Part shown: one piece after another, positions 1 through 6,857 of the stretch | Layout: each line of letters starts with the position of its first letter | Numbering within the stretch: position 1 is the first letter of the stretch | From: Chloroflexota bacterium | GTDB lineage: Bacteria; Chloroflexota; Dehalococcoidia; Lucifugimonadales; Lucifugimonadaceae | Assembly: GCA_016210435.1 (NCBI GenBank) | Contig: JACQUF010000408.1 | Location: forward strand, 1 to 7,512 | Length of the DNA: 7,512 nucleotides | Direction of reading: 5' to 3' | Position numbers and translations under genes: made by a program | The notes under the pieces: generated by a model | Told to the model about the DNA's origin: nothing | The model's database searches: none | What the model saw: the letters and a program-made list of their open reading frames with translations, nothing else

Positions 1-2
1 AG

Positions 3-1391
3 GGTGAACTCACGGTCTACGACACGGCGACCCTTCGGATCCTCCATCAGGAGCCCGTTGATGGCCCGGCATTTCTCCTGGGTGGCAATCCGATCAGCCT
101 TTCCGGCGACGGGCGCTGGCTCGTGGTTGCCCATCACCCGCAGCCGGACGGCGGCGGCCGGCTTGTGAGCGTCTTCGACACACGGACCGTGGCATTCCTC
201 TCCGGTGTGCCGCCCGGCCTTTTCGATTGCACAAGCCCGTGGCTCGCCCCTCGCCTCGCCGGCCGGCCCGTGCACGCCCAGCTCTACGCCCTGTGCAACG
301 ATGCGGTGGTAGCGCTGGATGCCCGGACCCTCGTGAAGTGGTGGCAGGCGAAAACCCACCCCGCGCGCGGCGCGGATCTCGTCCTTTCTCCGGACGGGGC
401 GTACTTGTACGCCATGCACCCGCAAATCGACGTCCGATGCTGCAGGGGCAGCAGTGTGTACGTGGAAGAGACGAATCTGTTCCTGAGCGTTTGGGATACC
501 GAAACTGGAAGGCTCAATTCGGAGGTCAATCTGGGTGAGCTGGTCCATGTGCCGGACGCAACGATCGGCCGCGGCGACGGCGCATACCTGGCGATATCAC
601 CTGACGGCCGGCGACTGTACGTGCTCTGGGAAGACAGGCTTTGGGATGTTGACGCTGCCACTGTTCAGGCGTCTGGCGCTGGGAAGGTGGCAATCAGGGA
701 AGTGGCGCTACCGGCCCCGGCCGATGGAATGACAATCAACTCGGACGGGCGCGAGCTCTACATCCTGCCGGCGACCGCCGGCGACTTGCCTCGCAGAGGC
801 CGGGGCATGTGGACGGTGGATGCGGCGCGACTAGCGATCGAACGGCAGACACCGGACTGGCCTGATCTCCCGTCCATGGCTCTCCTCTATTCGGCGCACG
901 CGCCCGGAACTGCCAATGCCTCTTCAACGCCGGAAGGGAGCAATTCGCCCCCGTCGAACGGGGAAGAATGTCCGGTCTCGCCGCCCGTGGCTCGCGAGAA
1001 TATTCCTGACCACATTGCCAATGCGATTCTCGCAGGCTCAAGTCAGCCAGATCGCACTCAAATTTCGGTATACGGCCACGATCTCCTCTGGATCACCTTC
1101 CCACCGGACGGCATCGTGCGAGGTGTATCGCGAGATGGAGGGGTGTTCGAGAAGTTCCTGTTCTTCCCCTCGACGTGGAAGGGCGTTCCCTCGTTCCTTG
1201 GGAGACGGCTTGATGATCCGACCATTCGCGCACATTTCGGGATTTCGAGCGGGTGGACATCTGGCGGGAGCTTCTGGGTGGTCGGCGCGTCTTTCCCGGC
1301 GACTGGATGCTGGGAGGTTACGGCACGCCTTCAGGACGACGAACTGCAGTTCATCGTAGAGGTATCGGGCGAATCCGGGGGCGCCTGGTAG
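3..1391 (+). CDS. Beta-propeller (YVTN/WD40-like) protein with an extra C-terminal domain, 5'-partial
   Basis: The reading frame is open from base 3, so the gene begins before the window; the GTG at 123 is internal, because the 40 codons before it already encode propeller sequence (LTVYDTATLRIL, then ISLSGDGRWLVV). 462 residues are visible. Numbering from base 3, the first ~300 residues contain repeated beta-propeller blade motifs: VSVFDTRTVAFL (~56-67), LSPDGAYLYAMH (~128-139), LFLSVWDTETGRL (~159-171), LAISPDGRRLYVLW (~196-209), TINSDGRELYIL (~244-255). A Ser/Pro/Asn-rich linker (~300-320) leads to a C-terminal domain (~323-455) opening with ECPVSPP and ending with FPATGCWEVTARL and a final beta strand. 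I recall similar 'FP..GCWEVT' domains in Chloroflexota hypothetical proteins but know no function for them. The protein is probably exported; its signal peptide would lie upstream. No enzymatic motif is visible, so binding or scaffolding is more likely than catalysis. It ends at TAG 1389-1391, convergent with the next gene. Confidence 0.85.
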   Translation, partial: GELTVYDTATLRILHQEPVDGPAFLLGGNPISLSGDGRWLVVAHHPQPDGGGRLVSVFDTRTVAFLSGVPPGLFDCTSPWLAPRLAGRPVHAQLYALCNDAVVALDARTLVKWWQAKTHPARGADLVLSPDGAYLYAMHPQIDVRCCRGSSVYVEETNLFLSVWDTETGRLNSEVNLGELVHVPDATIGRGDGAYLAISPDGRRLYVLWEDRLWDVDAATVQASGAGKVAIREVALPAPADGMTINSDGRELYILPATAGDLPRRGRGMWTVDAARLAIERQTPDWPDLPSMALLYSAHAPGTANASSTPEGSNSPPSNGEECPVSPPVARENIPDHIANAILAGSSQPDRTQISVYGHDLLWITFPPDGIVRGVSRDGGVFEKFLFFPSTWKGVPSFLGRRLDDPTIRAHFGISSGWTSGGSFWVVGASFPATGCWEVTARLQDDELQFIVEVSGESGGAW

Positions 1392-1404
1392 GAGTTCTCA
1401 TTAG

Positions 1405-1420
1405 AACCGGTGACCCGGTT
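1405..1420. terminator. Short perfect inverted repeat after the propeller gene
   Basis: AACCGG (1405-1410), a 4-nt loop TGAC, then CCGGTT (1415-1420) form a 6-bp stem 13 nt after the stop of the + strand gene. There is no T-run on either side, so it does not look like a classical intrinsic terminator. Its place between convergent genes makes a termination or RNA 3'-end role reasonable but unproven. Confidence 0.35.
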
Positions 1421-1446
1421 GCTAAGTGGCAATAACCGAGTATGCC

Positions 1447-1464
1447 TGGCGGTGGATCACGCCA
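1447..1464. terminator. Bulged hairpin between convergent genes
   Basis: TGGCG (1447-1451), a bulged G (1452) and TG (1453-1454) pair with CACGCCA (1458-1464) around a GAT loop, giving 7 bp with one bulge. It lies in the 114-nt gap between the convergent stops, 41 nt beyond the stop of the 706-aa lipoprotein gene, and could serve transcripts from either side. It has no U-tract, so the terminator call is weak. The rest of the gap holds nothing else recognisable. Confidence 0.3.
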
Positions 1465-1505
1465 CATTGGCGGGGTCGGGGCCGGCATCAGGGCCAGCAT
1501 GGGAA

Positions 1506-3626
1506 CTACTGCCCGACCGTTCCCAGGATGTCCGAAACAAGCTGAGATACCGACGTGCCTGACGGATACAGCTGACCAATCCGCCCGGGATCCGTCGGAA
1601 AGACCGCCCCACCGATGATCAAGAACTCGCCGGACGGGCCGGGCCAGTTGTACTCGGCGGGCAAGTCAGACTTTTCCGGATCGTCGACAAACCCTGATGC
1701 AGGAAGCTTCGACCCCCTCCGCAGGAACAGGATGTACTCTCCATCCTGCTTCTTGCAGGCGAACCGAGCGAGGGTGATGGTGTCCCCTGCCGCTACCTCG
1801 CCTTTGAAGACCCGGGACACCTTGAAGGTATGAACGGCCCAGAACTTAAGCCGTCCCCGGTAGACCTCGCTAGAGACTTCGGCGACAACGTCGACGTCGA
1901 CAACGGTTCCCTGGACGATGGCCTCGGCTGCCGACGCGAGCTCTTCGAGGGAACCGTAGGTAACTGGGTAGACCTCGATCCCCGGTATGTTGGCGCAGGT
2001 GTACTGCCTGGTGAAAACGAGGGTTGTGCGGCCGGCGCTGTCAGCCATCTCGAGTCGATCATTCGACAGCTGATAGCTCGCCGCCTGTAGCAGAAGCTGT
2101 ACGTAGGTCCGCTCCTGGCGCATCACATCGGCCGACGAGCAAAGCATTGCGGTCACCGTCAGCATGCGAATCGCGAACGATCCCTGATTCGTCGCCTGGT
2201 ACCGGCCGCCATCCGGCGTGCCACCGATGTGGTTGCAGCCGGCGGAGGCCAGCAGGTACTCACGGGTGAAGGCCAGGGTGATGGTGGTCCCTTCGACCGG
2301 GCGCTCGCCGTCGAGGGATTCGAGCTCCCAGTAGGTGCCGACCAGCTCGTCGTTGGCGATAGCCACGAATGGGGTCGCGGTCGGCGACCGAGGCGGGGGC
2401 GGCGTCGGAGTCGGAGTAGGCGTGGAAGTCGACTCGGCCGGAATCACACTCGTTGGACGAGGCGTGGGAGTCGGAGCATCCGGCCGGTCCAAAGAGGCAG
2501 CGAAGCCGTCAGGAAGCGGCTGTCCGGCGAAGTCCCGTAGCCGATGCCACAATTCCCACCAGCCCTCCGTCCACGCAAAGCGCGTTAGCGCCTGCTGCTC
2601 TTCGTTGGTGACGAGCGGGCCAATCAAGCCGCCGGCGCCTCCATCGCCATATTGCTCGCCGCTCTCGGCATCGATCAGCGCGAATACCGGCTGCGACCAG
2701 CACGTGGCGCGACGCGGGCTTCCGCCGGGCCCTCCGCAGCCGCCCAGTTCCAGTTCGACGGGGATGATTACCAGCCAGGTCAACCGATTGTTGCTGTCCT
2801 CAGAGCCCCATTCCACTCCGCATTGCCCGCGCGGGGGCGAAGACGTTTCTGGAGGACCGCCCGGCGTCGGGGTCGGGGCCGGTAGCTGTCCGAGGCTGCT
2901 GTGGCAGATCCCGGTGTAGCGGATCAGTTCAGCTTCGGCCCGCTCCGCGAGGAAATACCCGCCGGACCGGCCCGAAACCGAACCCCCGTAGCTGTCCTGC
3001 GCCAGGGCTATGGCCGCCTCACGGTCGAAGTTCACCGCTCCCCTAGCTTCGACCGCGCTGCCCAGGTTGACGTCGGAGGTCACAGAGGGAACGCGGTTCA
3101 ACATCGCGCTCGGGAGGAGCAACGGTTCGGCTCCTCGCCTGAACTCCTCTCGCACTACCTCGTCTTGGGCATCGACAGCGCATCCGGCGTAGCGATGCAT
3201 GGCCCCGCGCTCTCGGCCCAGCGGCGCGGCGAGGCCCGCGCCGAAAGATTCCCCCTCAAATTGAACGACCCAGACGTATCGGTCTGAATCATGAAGCTGG
3301 GACTGCCCCCCGGCCCGGTCTTCGAATTCGCGGATCGGCATCAGCCTTGTAACGGGATCGTGCGGGTTTTCTACCGCGGTTACCTCAGGGAAGGCGCTTG
3401 TGCACACATTCGTGGCGATCTCGACGGCCTGCTCCCGGCTGATCTGTACCTGCTCCGGCGGCCAACGAGATGCGGTCGAATCTGCCTTGGGGAACCGCCC
3501 AGGCTCGGACATCTTGGCCTCTGTTATTGTCGGGGCATTCTGCGGAGGCGCCTGGGTACCGCACGCCGAAATCACCGTGCCGAGTGCGATGAGAACGGCC
3601 ACGGTCAGGACCGGCATCCGTATCAA
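1506..3626 (-). CDS. META (HslJ-like) domain lipoprotein with duplicated PepSY-like N-terminal region
   Basis: A 706-residue predicted lipoprotein. The signal peptide ends in lipobox VISAC with lipidated C22. Residues ~60-160 form a region of PepSY-like appearance: SREQAVEIA (63-71), YVWVVQFEGE (117-126), then VDAQDEVV (151-158). A second, looser copy follows: DREAAIALAQ (201-210), RLTWLVIIPVE (281-291), ALIDAESGEQYG (316-327). A helix AWTEGWWELWHRLRDF (351-366) comes next, then a Pro/Thr linker (~384-419). A META domain occupies ~428-540, with the family's GCN motif (464-465) and second conserved Cys in AMLC (496). The last ~150 residues (YGSLEELASAAEAIVQGTVV, FKVSRVFKGE, YILFLRRG) form a beta-rich domain that I recall from other exported hypothetical proteins. 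The start is TTG 3626-3624, with GGAG 7 nt upstream, overlapping the previous gene's stop; the ATG at 3617 lacks a well-spaced ribosome site and would remove the only n-region arginine. The function is unknown. In E. coli the META protein HslJ is an envelope protein linked to novobiocin tolerance. Homology to the upstream gene indicates tandem duplication. Confidence 0.88.
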   Translation of the reverse strand: MIRMPVLTVAVLIALGTVISACGTQAPPQNAPTITEAKMSEPGRFPKADSTASRWPPEQVQISREQAVEIATNVCTSAFPEVTAVENPHDPVTRLMPIREFEDRAGGQSQLHDSDRYVWVVQFEGESFGAGLAAPLGRERGAMHRYAGCAVDAQDEVVREEFRRGAEPLLLPSAMLNRVPSVTSDVNLGSAVEARGAVNFDREAAIALAQDSYGGSVSGRSGGYFLAERAEAELIRYTGICHSSLGQLPAPTPTPGGPPETSSPPRGQCGVEWGSEDSNNRLTWLVIIPVELELGGCGGPGGSPRRATCWSQPVFALIDAESGEQYGDGGAGGLIGPLVTNEEQQALTRFAWTEGWWELWHRLRDFAGQPLPDGFAASLDRPDAPTPTPRPTSVIPAESTSTPTPTPTPPPPRSPTATPFVAIANDELVGTYWELESLDGERPVEGTTITLAFTREYLLASAGCNHIGGTPDGGRYQATNQGSFAIRMLTVTAMLCSSADVMRQERTYVQLLLQAASYQLSNDRLEMADSAGRTTLVFTRQYTCANIPGIEVYPVTYGSLEELASAAEAIVQGTVVDVDVVAEVSSEVYRGRLKFWAVHTFKVSRVFKGEVAAGDTITLARFACKKQDGEYILFLRRGSKLPASGFVDDPEKSDLPAEYNWPGPSGEFLIIGGAVFPTDPGRIGQLYPSGTSVSQLVSDILGTVGQ
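2367..2477 (-). repeat. Low-complexity Pro/Thr linker-coding tract
   Basis: This tract encodes residues ~384-420 of the META lipoprotein, with PTPTPRPTS, then STPTPTPTPPPP, then PTATP. On the + strand the DNA shows degenerate hexamers of the ggagtc/ggcgtc/gtaggc type (2401-2432 and again 2461-2477). The linker separates the PepSY-like half, which is shared with the neighbouring paralogue, from the META domain, which is not. Such tracts are typical surface-protein spacers and could vary in length between strains. Confidence 0.7.
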
Positions 3627-5140
3627 TTCATGTCTCCGACCGATTGCCGGCGGATTTCTCGAACGCGATCGAGGAATACTTCAATCGGTTCCTCGACGGC
3701 GTGTTGGTCCCGAACGATTTGCACGCGGTCGTCGTGGATCTTGATCACGCCGTTGGAACCGGGAATCGCCGCTGGTGCAAGGTCGAGCGCACGGGCCGGG
3801 TCACCGAATGAGGGTGCGATCTCCATGAACAGCACCGCCTTGGCCCCGGGTTCGAGCGTGATCGGGAACCTCGATCCCTGGCCCGGTTCGGGAACTCTCA
3901 CGGTGATCTCGGACGCTTTGGAGCCCGGATAGCGCCCGACCACGAAGTTCTCTACGTCGACCCGCCACAGGGCGTAGCGCTCCTGCGTCTCCGAGTTCTG
4001 ACAGGTGAAGGTCCCTGTCTGCTCGACGATCCGACCGACGATCACAAACGCCACTGACCCCTGCGCGGCCCAGTAGGCCGGGTCTTCCCTCGGGCTTCCC
4101 GGAGAAGGGTTTCTCGGGAGCGCTGGTAGTTCGAACGTGACCATTGCGTCATCTGCGCAAGATTTGGGATCAGAGGCGGCGAGCGCGAACGTGAAGGTCG
4201 CAGGCGGCCGGGAGTCCCGATAGTCCCGGAGAAGGACCCACATTTTCCACCAGCCCTCTGCATTTGCCATGCGGCTAATCTGTTCGAGCTCGCATGGCGA
4301 TAGCCACGGCCCCGCGTCTCCGCCGACCGCTTCACCCCCGAACGAGCCGTCAACACCATTCATGCGCAGGGACCTGTAGCCGGACCTGTTGGTCGGCCAG
4401 GGCTCGGTCCGGTCGGCAATGGCGGGCTCACGGTGAACCAAGCCGGGCTCCGCCGGGACGGTCACCAGCCAGTAGAGCGAGCCCCTCTTTTGACCACCTG
4501 AACCCGGGCCGGAACACGAGATCAGGTTTGCGTCAGCCCTGGAAAAATCGGACTTGCCTGCCGTACGAAGGATGCGAGGGGGATCCCCGGTCCGACGAAC
4601 CTGGTCGATCGCGCTGGCCGGGCCGATCGGCGGGAGTCCGTCGGCAGGATCCGCCTCGACGCAGTCCGAGGAGTATTCCAAGCGCATCGACGCAGGGTAG
4701 AAGAGCGGACTGCTGGCCGAAGCGTACCGAGCGAGGACTTCCCCATTTGCGGGATCGATGTAGACGCCGTGGAAGTAATAAGCGCGTCCCGAACGATCCG
4801 GAGAATCCTTGCTCGGAAGCGCCTCGCCCTCGACTTGCACGACCCACACCAGTTTGTTGCGGTACCGCTCCACGAGGCTCGGGGCGACCATCACGCCGCC
4901 GGGCTTCTGCGAATCGCCCGGGAAGGGCGCGAGTCGCGCCAGGGAGTCGCGGGGATCTTGCACTCCCTCGCTGATCGACCAGCCCTTCGCTACCTCACTG
5001 AGCGCGATCTCGACGGCCTGTGATCGCGAGATGCTTATGCCCGGCGCCGGAACGCTTGGGGTCGGGACAGCACCCCTGCCGACGCAGCCGGCTAGCGCCA
5101 GGATTGCGACGGTAGCGAATGTCACGAATCGCACAAACAA
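3623..5140 (-). CDS. PepSY-like lipoprotein, paralogue of the META lipoprotein
   Basis: A predicted exported lipoprotein of 505 residues if started at TTG 5140. That start has GGAGG 9 nt upstream and gives a compact signal peptide, MFVRFVTFATVAILALAGC, with lipobox LAGC and lipidated C19. The frame stays open to ATG 5233 (536 residues), but that start has no ribosome site and would add a 31-residue hydrophilic leader. In TTG numbering, SRSQAVEIALS (38-48), LVWVVQVEGE (97-106) and YIDPANGEVL (127-136) match the first PepSY-like region of the downstream gene. LYWLVTVPAE (222-231) matches its second region, and ANAEGWWKMWVLLRDY (292-307) its GWW helix. The C-terminal part (~357-490: AFVIVGRIVEQTG, FVVGRYPGSKASEITV, GAKAVLFMEI) resembles the last domain of the neighbour, but the Pro/Thr linker and META domain are absent. 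The second PepSY-like copy has lost its DA.SGE motif. No catalytic motif is seen. The gene ends in a 4-nt overlap with its paralogue, so the two are probably co-translated. The function is unknown; ligand binding or protease inhibition is conceivable, because PepSY domains have been proposed to inhibit peptidases. Confidence 0.85.
   Translation of the reverse strand: MFVRFVTFATVAILALAGCVGRGAVPTPSVPAPGISISRSQAVEIALSEVAKGWSISEGVQDPRDSLARLAPFPGDSQKPGGVMVAPSLVERYRNKLVWVVQVEGEALPSKDSPDRSGRAYYFHGVYIDPANGEVLARYASASSPLFYPASMRLEYSSDCVEADPADGLPPIGPASAIDQVRRTGDPPRILRTAGKSDFSRADANLISCSGPGSGGQKRGSLYWLVTVPAEPGLVHREPAIADRTEPWPTNRSGYRSLRMNGVDGSFGGEAVGGDAGPWLSPCELEQISRMANAEGWWKMWVLLRDYRDSRPPATFTFALAASDPKSCADDAMVTFELPALPRNPSPGSPREDPAYWAAQGSVAFVIVGRIVEQTGTFTCQNSETQERYALWRVDVENFVVGRYPGSKASEITVRVPEPGQGSRFPITLEPGAKAVLFMEIAPSFGDPARALDLAPAAIPGSNGVIKIHDDRVQIVRDQHAVEEPIEVFLDRVREIRRQSVGDMN
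3634..3637 (-). promoter_or_regulatory. Ribosome binding site deciding the TTG start at 3626
   Basis: On the - strand GGAG (3637-3634) lies 7 nt before TTG (3626-3624). That TTG shares bases with the TGA stop (3625-3623) of the upstream gene, forming TTGA. The next in-frame candidate, ATG 3617-3615, would be 16 nt away from GGAG, which is too far. The arrangement favours translational coupling, with the same ribosomes terminating and restarting. Confidence 0.6.
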
Positions 5141-5303
5141 ACGAGGGAGCCTCCGCGCACCGCACGATGCACCAGGAGGAACGTTCGATTCAGCCTTGCA
5201 GTTTGCCGGCTCGCCCGTGGGCGACTGCGTCATTCAGCAACCGGCACTCGCGTCACGGATGTCGTTGATCTGACTCGGCCGGCGACACGAACAAGCTCCA
5301 GGC
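5141..5303 (-). other. 163-nt gap between two lipoprotein genes
   Basis: This lies between the TGA stop of the 517-aa lipoprotein gene (5306-5304) and the preferred TTG start at 5140. If the ATG at 5233 were the true start, only 70 nt would be non-coding. I see no strong hairpin and no convincing -35/-10 pair by eye. It could hold a promoter for the downstream pair or be a spacer inside one operon; the sequence does not decide. Confidence 0.4.
5150..5154 (-). promoter_or_regulatory. Ribosome binding site deciding the TTG start at 5140
   Basis: GGAGG on the - strand (5154-5150) is 9 nt upstream of TTG (5140-5138). It is a much stronger site than anything before the alternative ATG at 5233, and the resulting protein begins directly with a normal lipoprotein signal peptide. 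GTG at 5134 is 15 nt from the site and less likely. Confidence 0.6.
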
Positions 5304-6857
5304 TCATTCATGCACCGTCAAGGGCATGTCGATAAGGGCGCCGGGACTAAGGTACTCGATGCCTCCTCTCGGTTCCCAGGTGATCCTCGCCATCAGCACC
5401 GCGCCCTCAACTTGAACTTCCACTTGTCGCAGGCGTCCCACGTAGAGGGGCAGGCCATCGGACAGCCTTGTTTGCGCCAACCTCCGCAACACGAGATCGA
5501 CGTTCTGCCTCGCAGAGGTTTCGTCCCCGTGAACCAGGACAACCACAGTCTGCCTCGTTTCCAGGTTGGTCCGCGGCAACTGTCCGAACGCGGCCACCTT
5601 GAACGGCTTCAGCAGCGGCGCTGTCCTGGCGACGCTGGACCCCTGGGATTCTCCTGCAGCCCCCTCACTTCCCGCTGGTCTGGTCGGGCACTGCGCGTAC
5701 AACGCAAAATCGGAAGACGTGTAGCCATCGCGGCCAACACATCGCCTCGCTAGGTGTTCATCGAGGCCATCGAGCGAAAAATCGGCCGCCGACACCACCG
5801 CGCTGAAGACGCCCAGTGAGTCGAGGACGTTGGCCGCGATTGCGACGGCGGGATCATCGCCGAGGCTCGCGCCGCGATCGGCCTGTACATCGATGAGACC
5901 TTCGATGCCCTCGTTGCTCCATGCCTGCACGATCTTTCCCTCGAAGATGGCCACTCGACCTGCCCGGCCCAATGAGTCGAACCACGGCGGCTTCAGCCGA
6001 TTCCTGAGACTGATCTCGAAGTCCTCACCCCAGGCCATGTAGTCAATGCCGGCGTACTCCCGGGCGTCGTAGGGGGCGCACTCGTCGCATGACCTGAGCT
6101 TGGAAAAGATCGCTTCCCGTTCGTAGTCTCCAAGCACCACTGCGAGTTCTTCGCGTCCTTTGTTCAGGCCACGGCGGTCGTTTCCCGGACCTGTTTTAGC
6201 GGCAAGTTCGACATTGCGTGCATCAAATCCGGAGGCGGCATGGAAGAGGTACTCGTTCGGATAGTCGGTTCCCAGTCCTCCTGCGATCCACGGAGCGGAG
6301 TCAGGCCACGGCAATAGCTCGCCTATCTCGAGGGACAACCCCTGTCCCAGCACCGTGCGCAAGGCCTGGACAACCGCATCCGGCGGATCGTTTTCCCCTG
6401 GCCTGGCGATCCCGCGCTCTTCGAAGAACCGCCACATGTAACCGAAGTCGTTCAGCCAGACCTGAAGCCGTGCATCTGGCGCATCGGGAATCGAGCCCAG
6501 GAGCGTTGCGAAGCGCCTCCGCTTGACGGCCCCCCCTCCGGGCGCAGGGAGCACCAGGAAGTCCCCCCGAACCACTTCGAACGGATAATCGTCGACCTGC
6601 GGAGGGGCTTCTGTGGGCGTGACGACCGCCGCGGTCGGAACCGCCTGCTCCGTTGGGCTCGGAGCGGGACCGCCGCCGCACGACAGAGTCGTGGCTATCG
6701 CAAGAACGAGCAAGGTCAGATACCGGAGCTTAATGGCGGCATCCGGGTTCGCACTGGATCGGCTCGAGCAGGCCGCGGCGGCGAGCGACCAGAGCAGCAT
6801 AAGCAGGAAAGCGACCCGCGAGGGGTTCACGAGGTCATTCTTTGCTGCCCAGCTCAT
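5304..6857 (-). CDS. Unrecognised exported lipoprotein with two tandem signal sequences
   Basis: 517 residues from ATG 6857. Candidate starts are this ATG, which overlaps the serpin gene by 23 nt with no clear ribosome site, or GTG 6830, 4 nt after the serpin stop, giving MNPSRVAFLLMLLWSLAAAAC. Residues 15-30 are a hydrophobic stretch ending at C30. A second, better-looking signal follows at 42-60 (IKLRYLTLLVLAIATTLSC, then GGG) with C60 and a Pro/Thr-rich tether (64-86). The mature part begins YPFEVVRGDFLVLP, then RRRFATLLGSIPDAPDARLQ (114-133). Further features are a helical stretch NDFGYMWRFFEERG (136-149), a C257-D-E-C260 pair, YMAWGEDFE (273-281), GRAGRVAIFEGKIVQAW (297-313), SLGDDPAVAIAANVLDSLGV (331-350) and TVVVLVHGDETSARQNVDLV (437-456). 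I recall a similar layout (LL..IPD.P, G.DY..WGED, SL.DDP, VVVLVHGDE.A..N) in hypothetical lipoproteins of Chloroflexota and some Actinobacteria, without an assigned function. The HGDE motif lies after a beta strand, but no complete catalytic set is visible. Position directly after the serpin suggests co-transcription. Confidence 0.82.
   Translation of the reverse strand: MSWAAKNDLVNPSRVAFLLMLLWSLAAAACSSRSSANPDAAIKLRYLTLLVLAIATTLSCGGGPAPSPTEQAVPTAAVVTPTEAPPQVDDYPFEVVRGDFLVLPAPGGGAVKRRRFATLLGSIPDAPDARLQVWLNDFGYMWRFFEERGIARPGENDPPDAVVQALRTVLGQGLSLEIGELLPWPDSAPWIAGGLGTDYPNEYLFHAASGFDARNVELAAKTGPGNDRRGLNKGREELAVVLGDYEREAIFSKLRSCDECAPYDAREYAGIDYMAWGEDFEISLRNRLKPPWFDSLGRAGRVAIFEGKIVQAWSNEGIEGLIDVQADRGASLGDDPAVAIAANVLDSLGVFSAVVSAADFSLDGLDEHLARRCVGRDGYTSSDFALYAQCPTRPAGSEGAAGESQGSSVARTAPLLKPFKVAAFGQLPRTNLETRQTVVVLVHGDETSARQNVDLVLRRLAQTRLSDGLPLYVGRLRQVEVQVEGAVLMARITWEPRGGIEYLSPGALIDMPLTVHE
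6732..6734 (-). other. Possible ATT start codon ahead of the second signal peptide
   Basis: Codon 42 of the lipoprotein gene is ATT, followed by AAG CTC CGG TAT. Read as a start it would give MKLRYLTLLVLAIATTLSC, a textbook lipoprotein signal. The upstream sequence contains only a weak GGA (6744-6742). It is therefore either a rare ATT start, a former ATG lost by one base change, or a sequencing/assembly error. No in-frame ATG or GTG lies between the two signals. Confidence 0.25.

Noticed and set aside
123..125. GTG as the start of the propeller gene
   Set aside because: The frame is open to the window edge and the 40 upstream codons encode propeller blade sequence, so the start lies outside.
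916..1359. + strand frame of 147 codons inside the propeller gene
   Set aside because: Out-of-frame shadow; the main frame carries recognisable motifs through the whole interval.
1392..1505. Small gene or RNA between the convergent genes
   Set aside because: Only short hairpins are present; no start codon with ribosome site and no structured RNA pattern could be recognised.
2335..2919. Long + strand frame opposite the META lipoprotein gene
   Set aside because: It is antisense to a well-supported coding sequence. Its Gly/Val-rich part is simply the complement of the Pro/Thr linker, and no domain or ribosome site supports it.
3291..3932. + strand frame of 213 codons spanning the junction of the two paralogues
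   Set aside because: The Arg/Cys-rich composition without domains is typical of the shadow of a high-GC gene on the opposite strand.
4294..4974. + strand frame of 226 codons, extremely rich in Arg, Pro and Ser
   Set aside because: Antisense shadow of the 505-aa lipoprotein; the composition is implausible for a folded protein.
5141..5303. Promoter or riboswitch in the largest gap on the - strand
   Set aside because: I searched by eye for -35/-10 elements, long stems and T-runs and found none convincing; left as an undefined gap.
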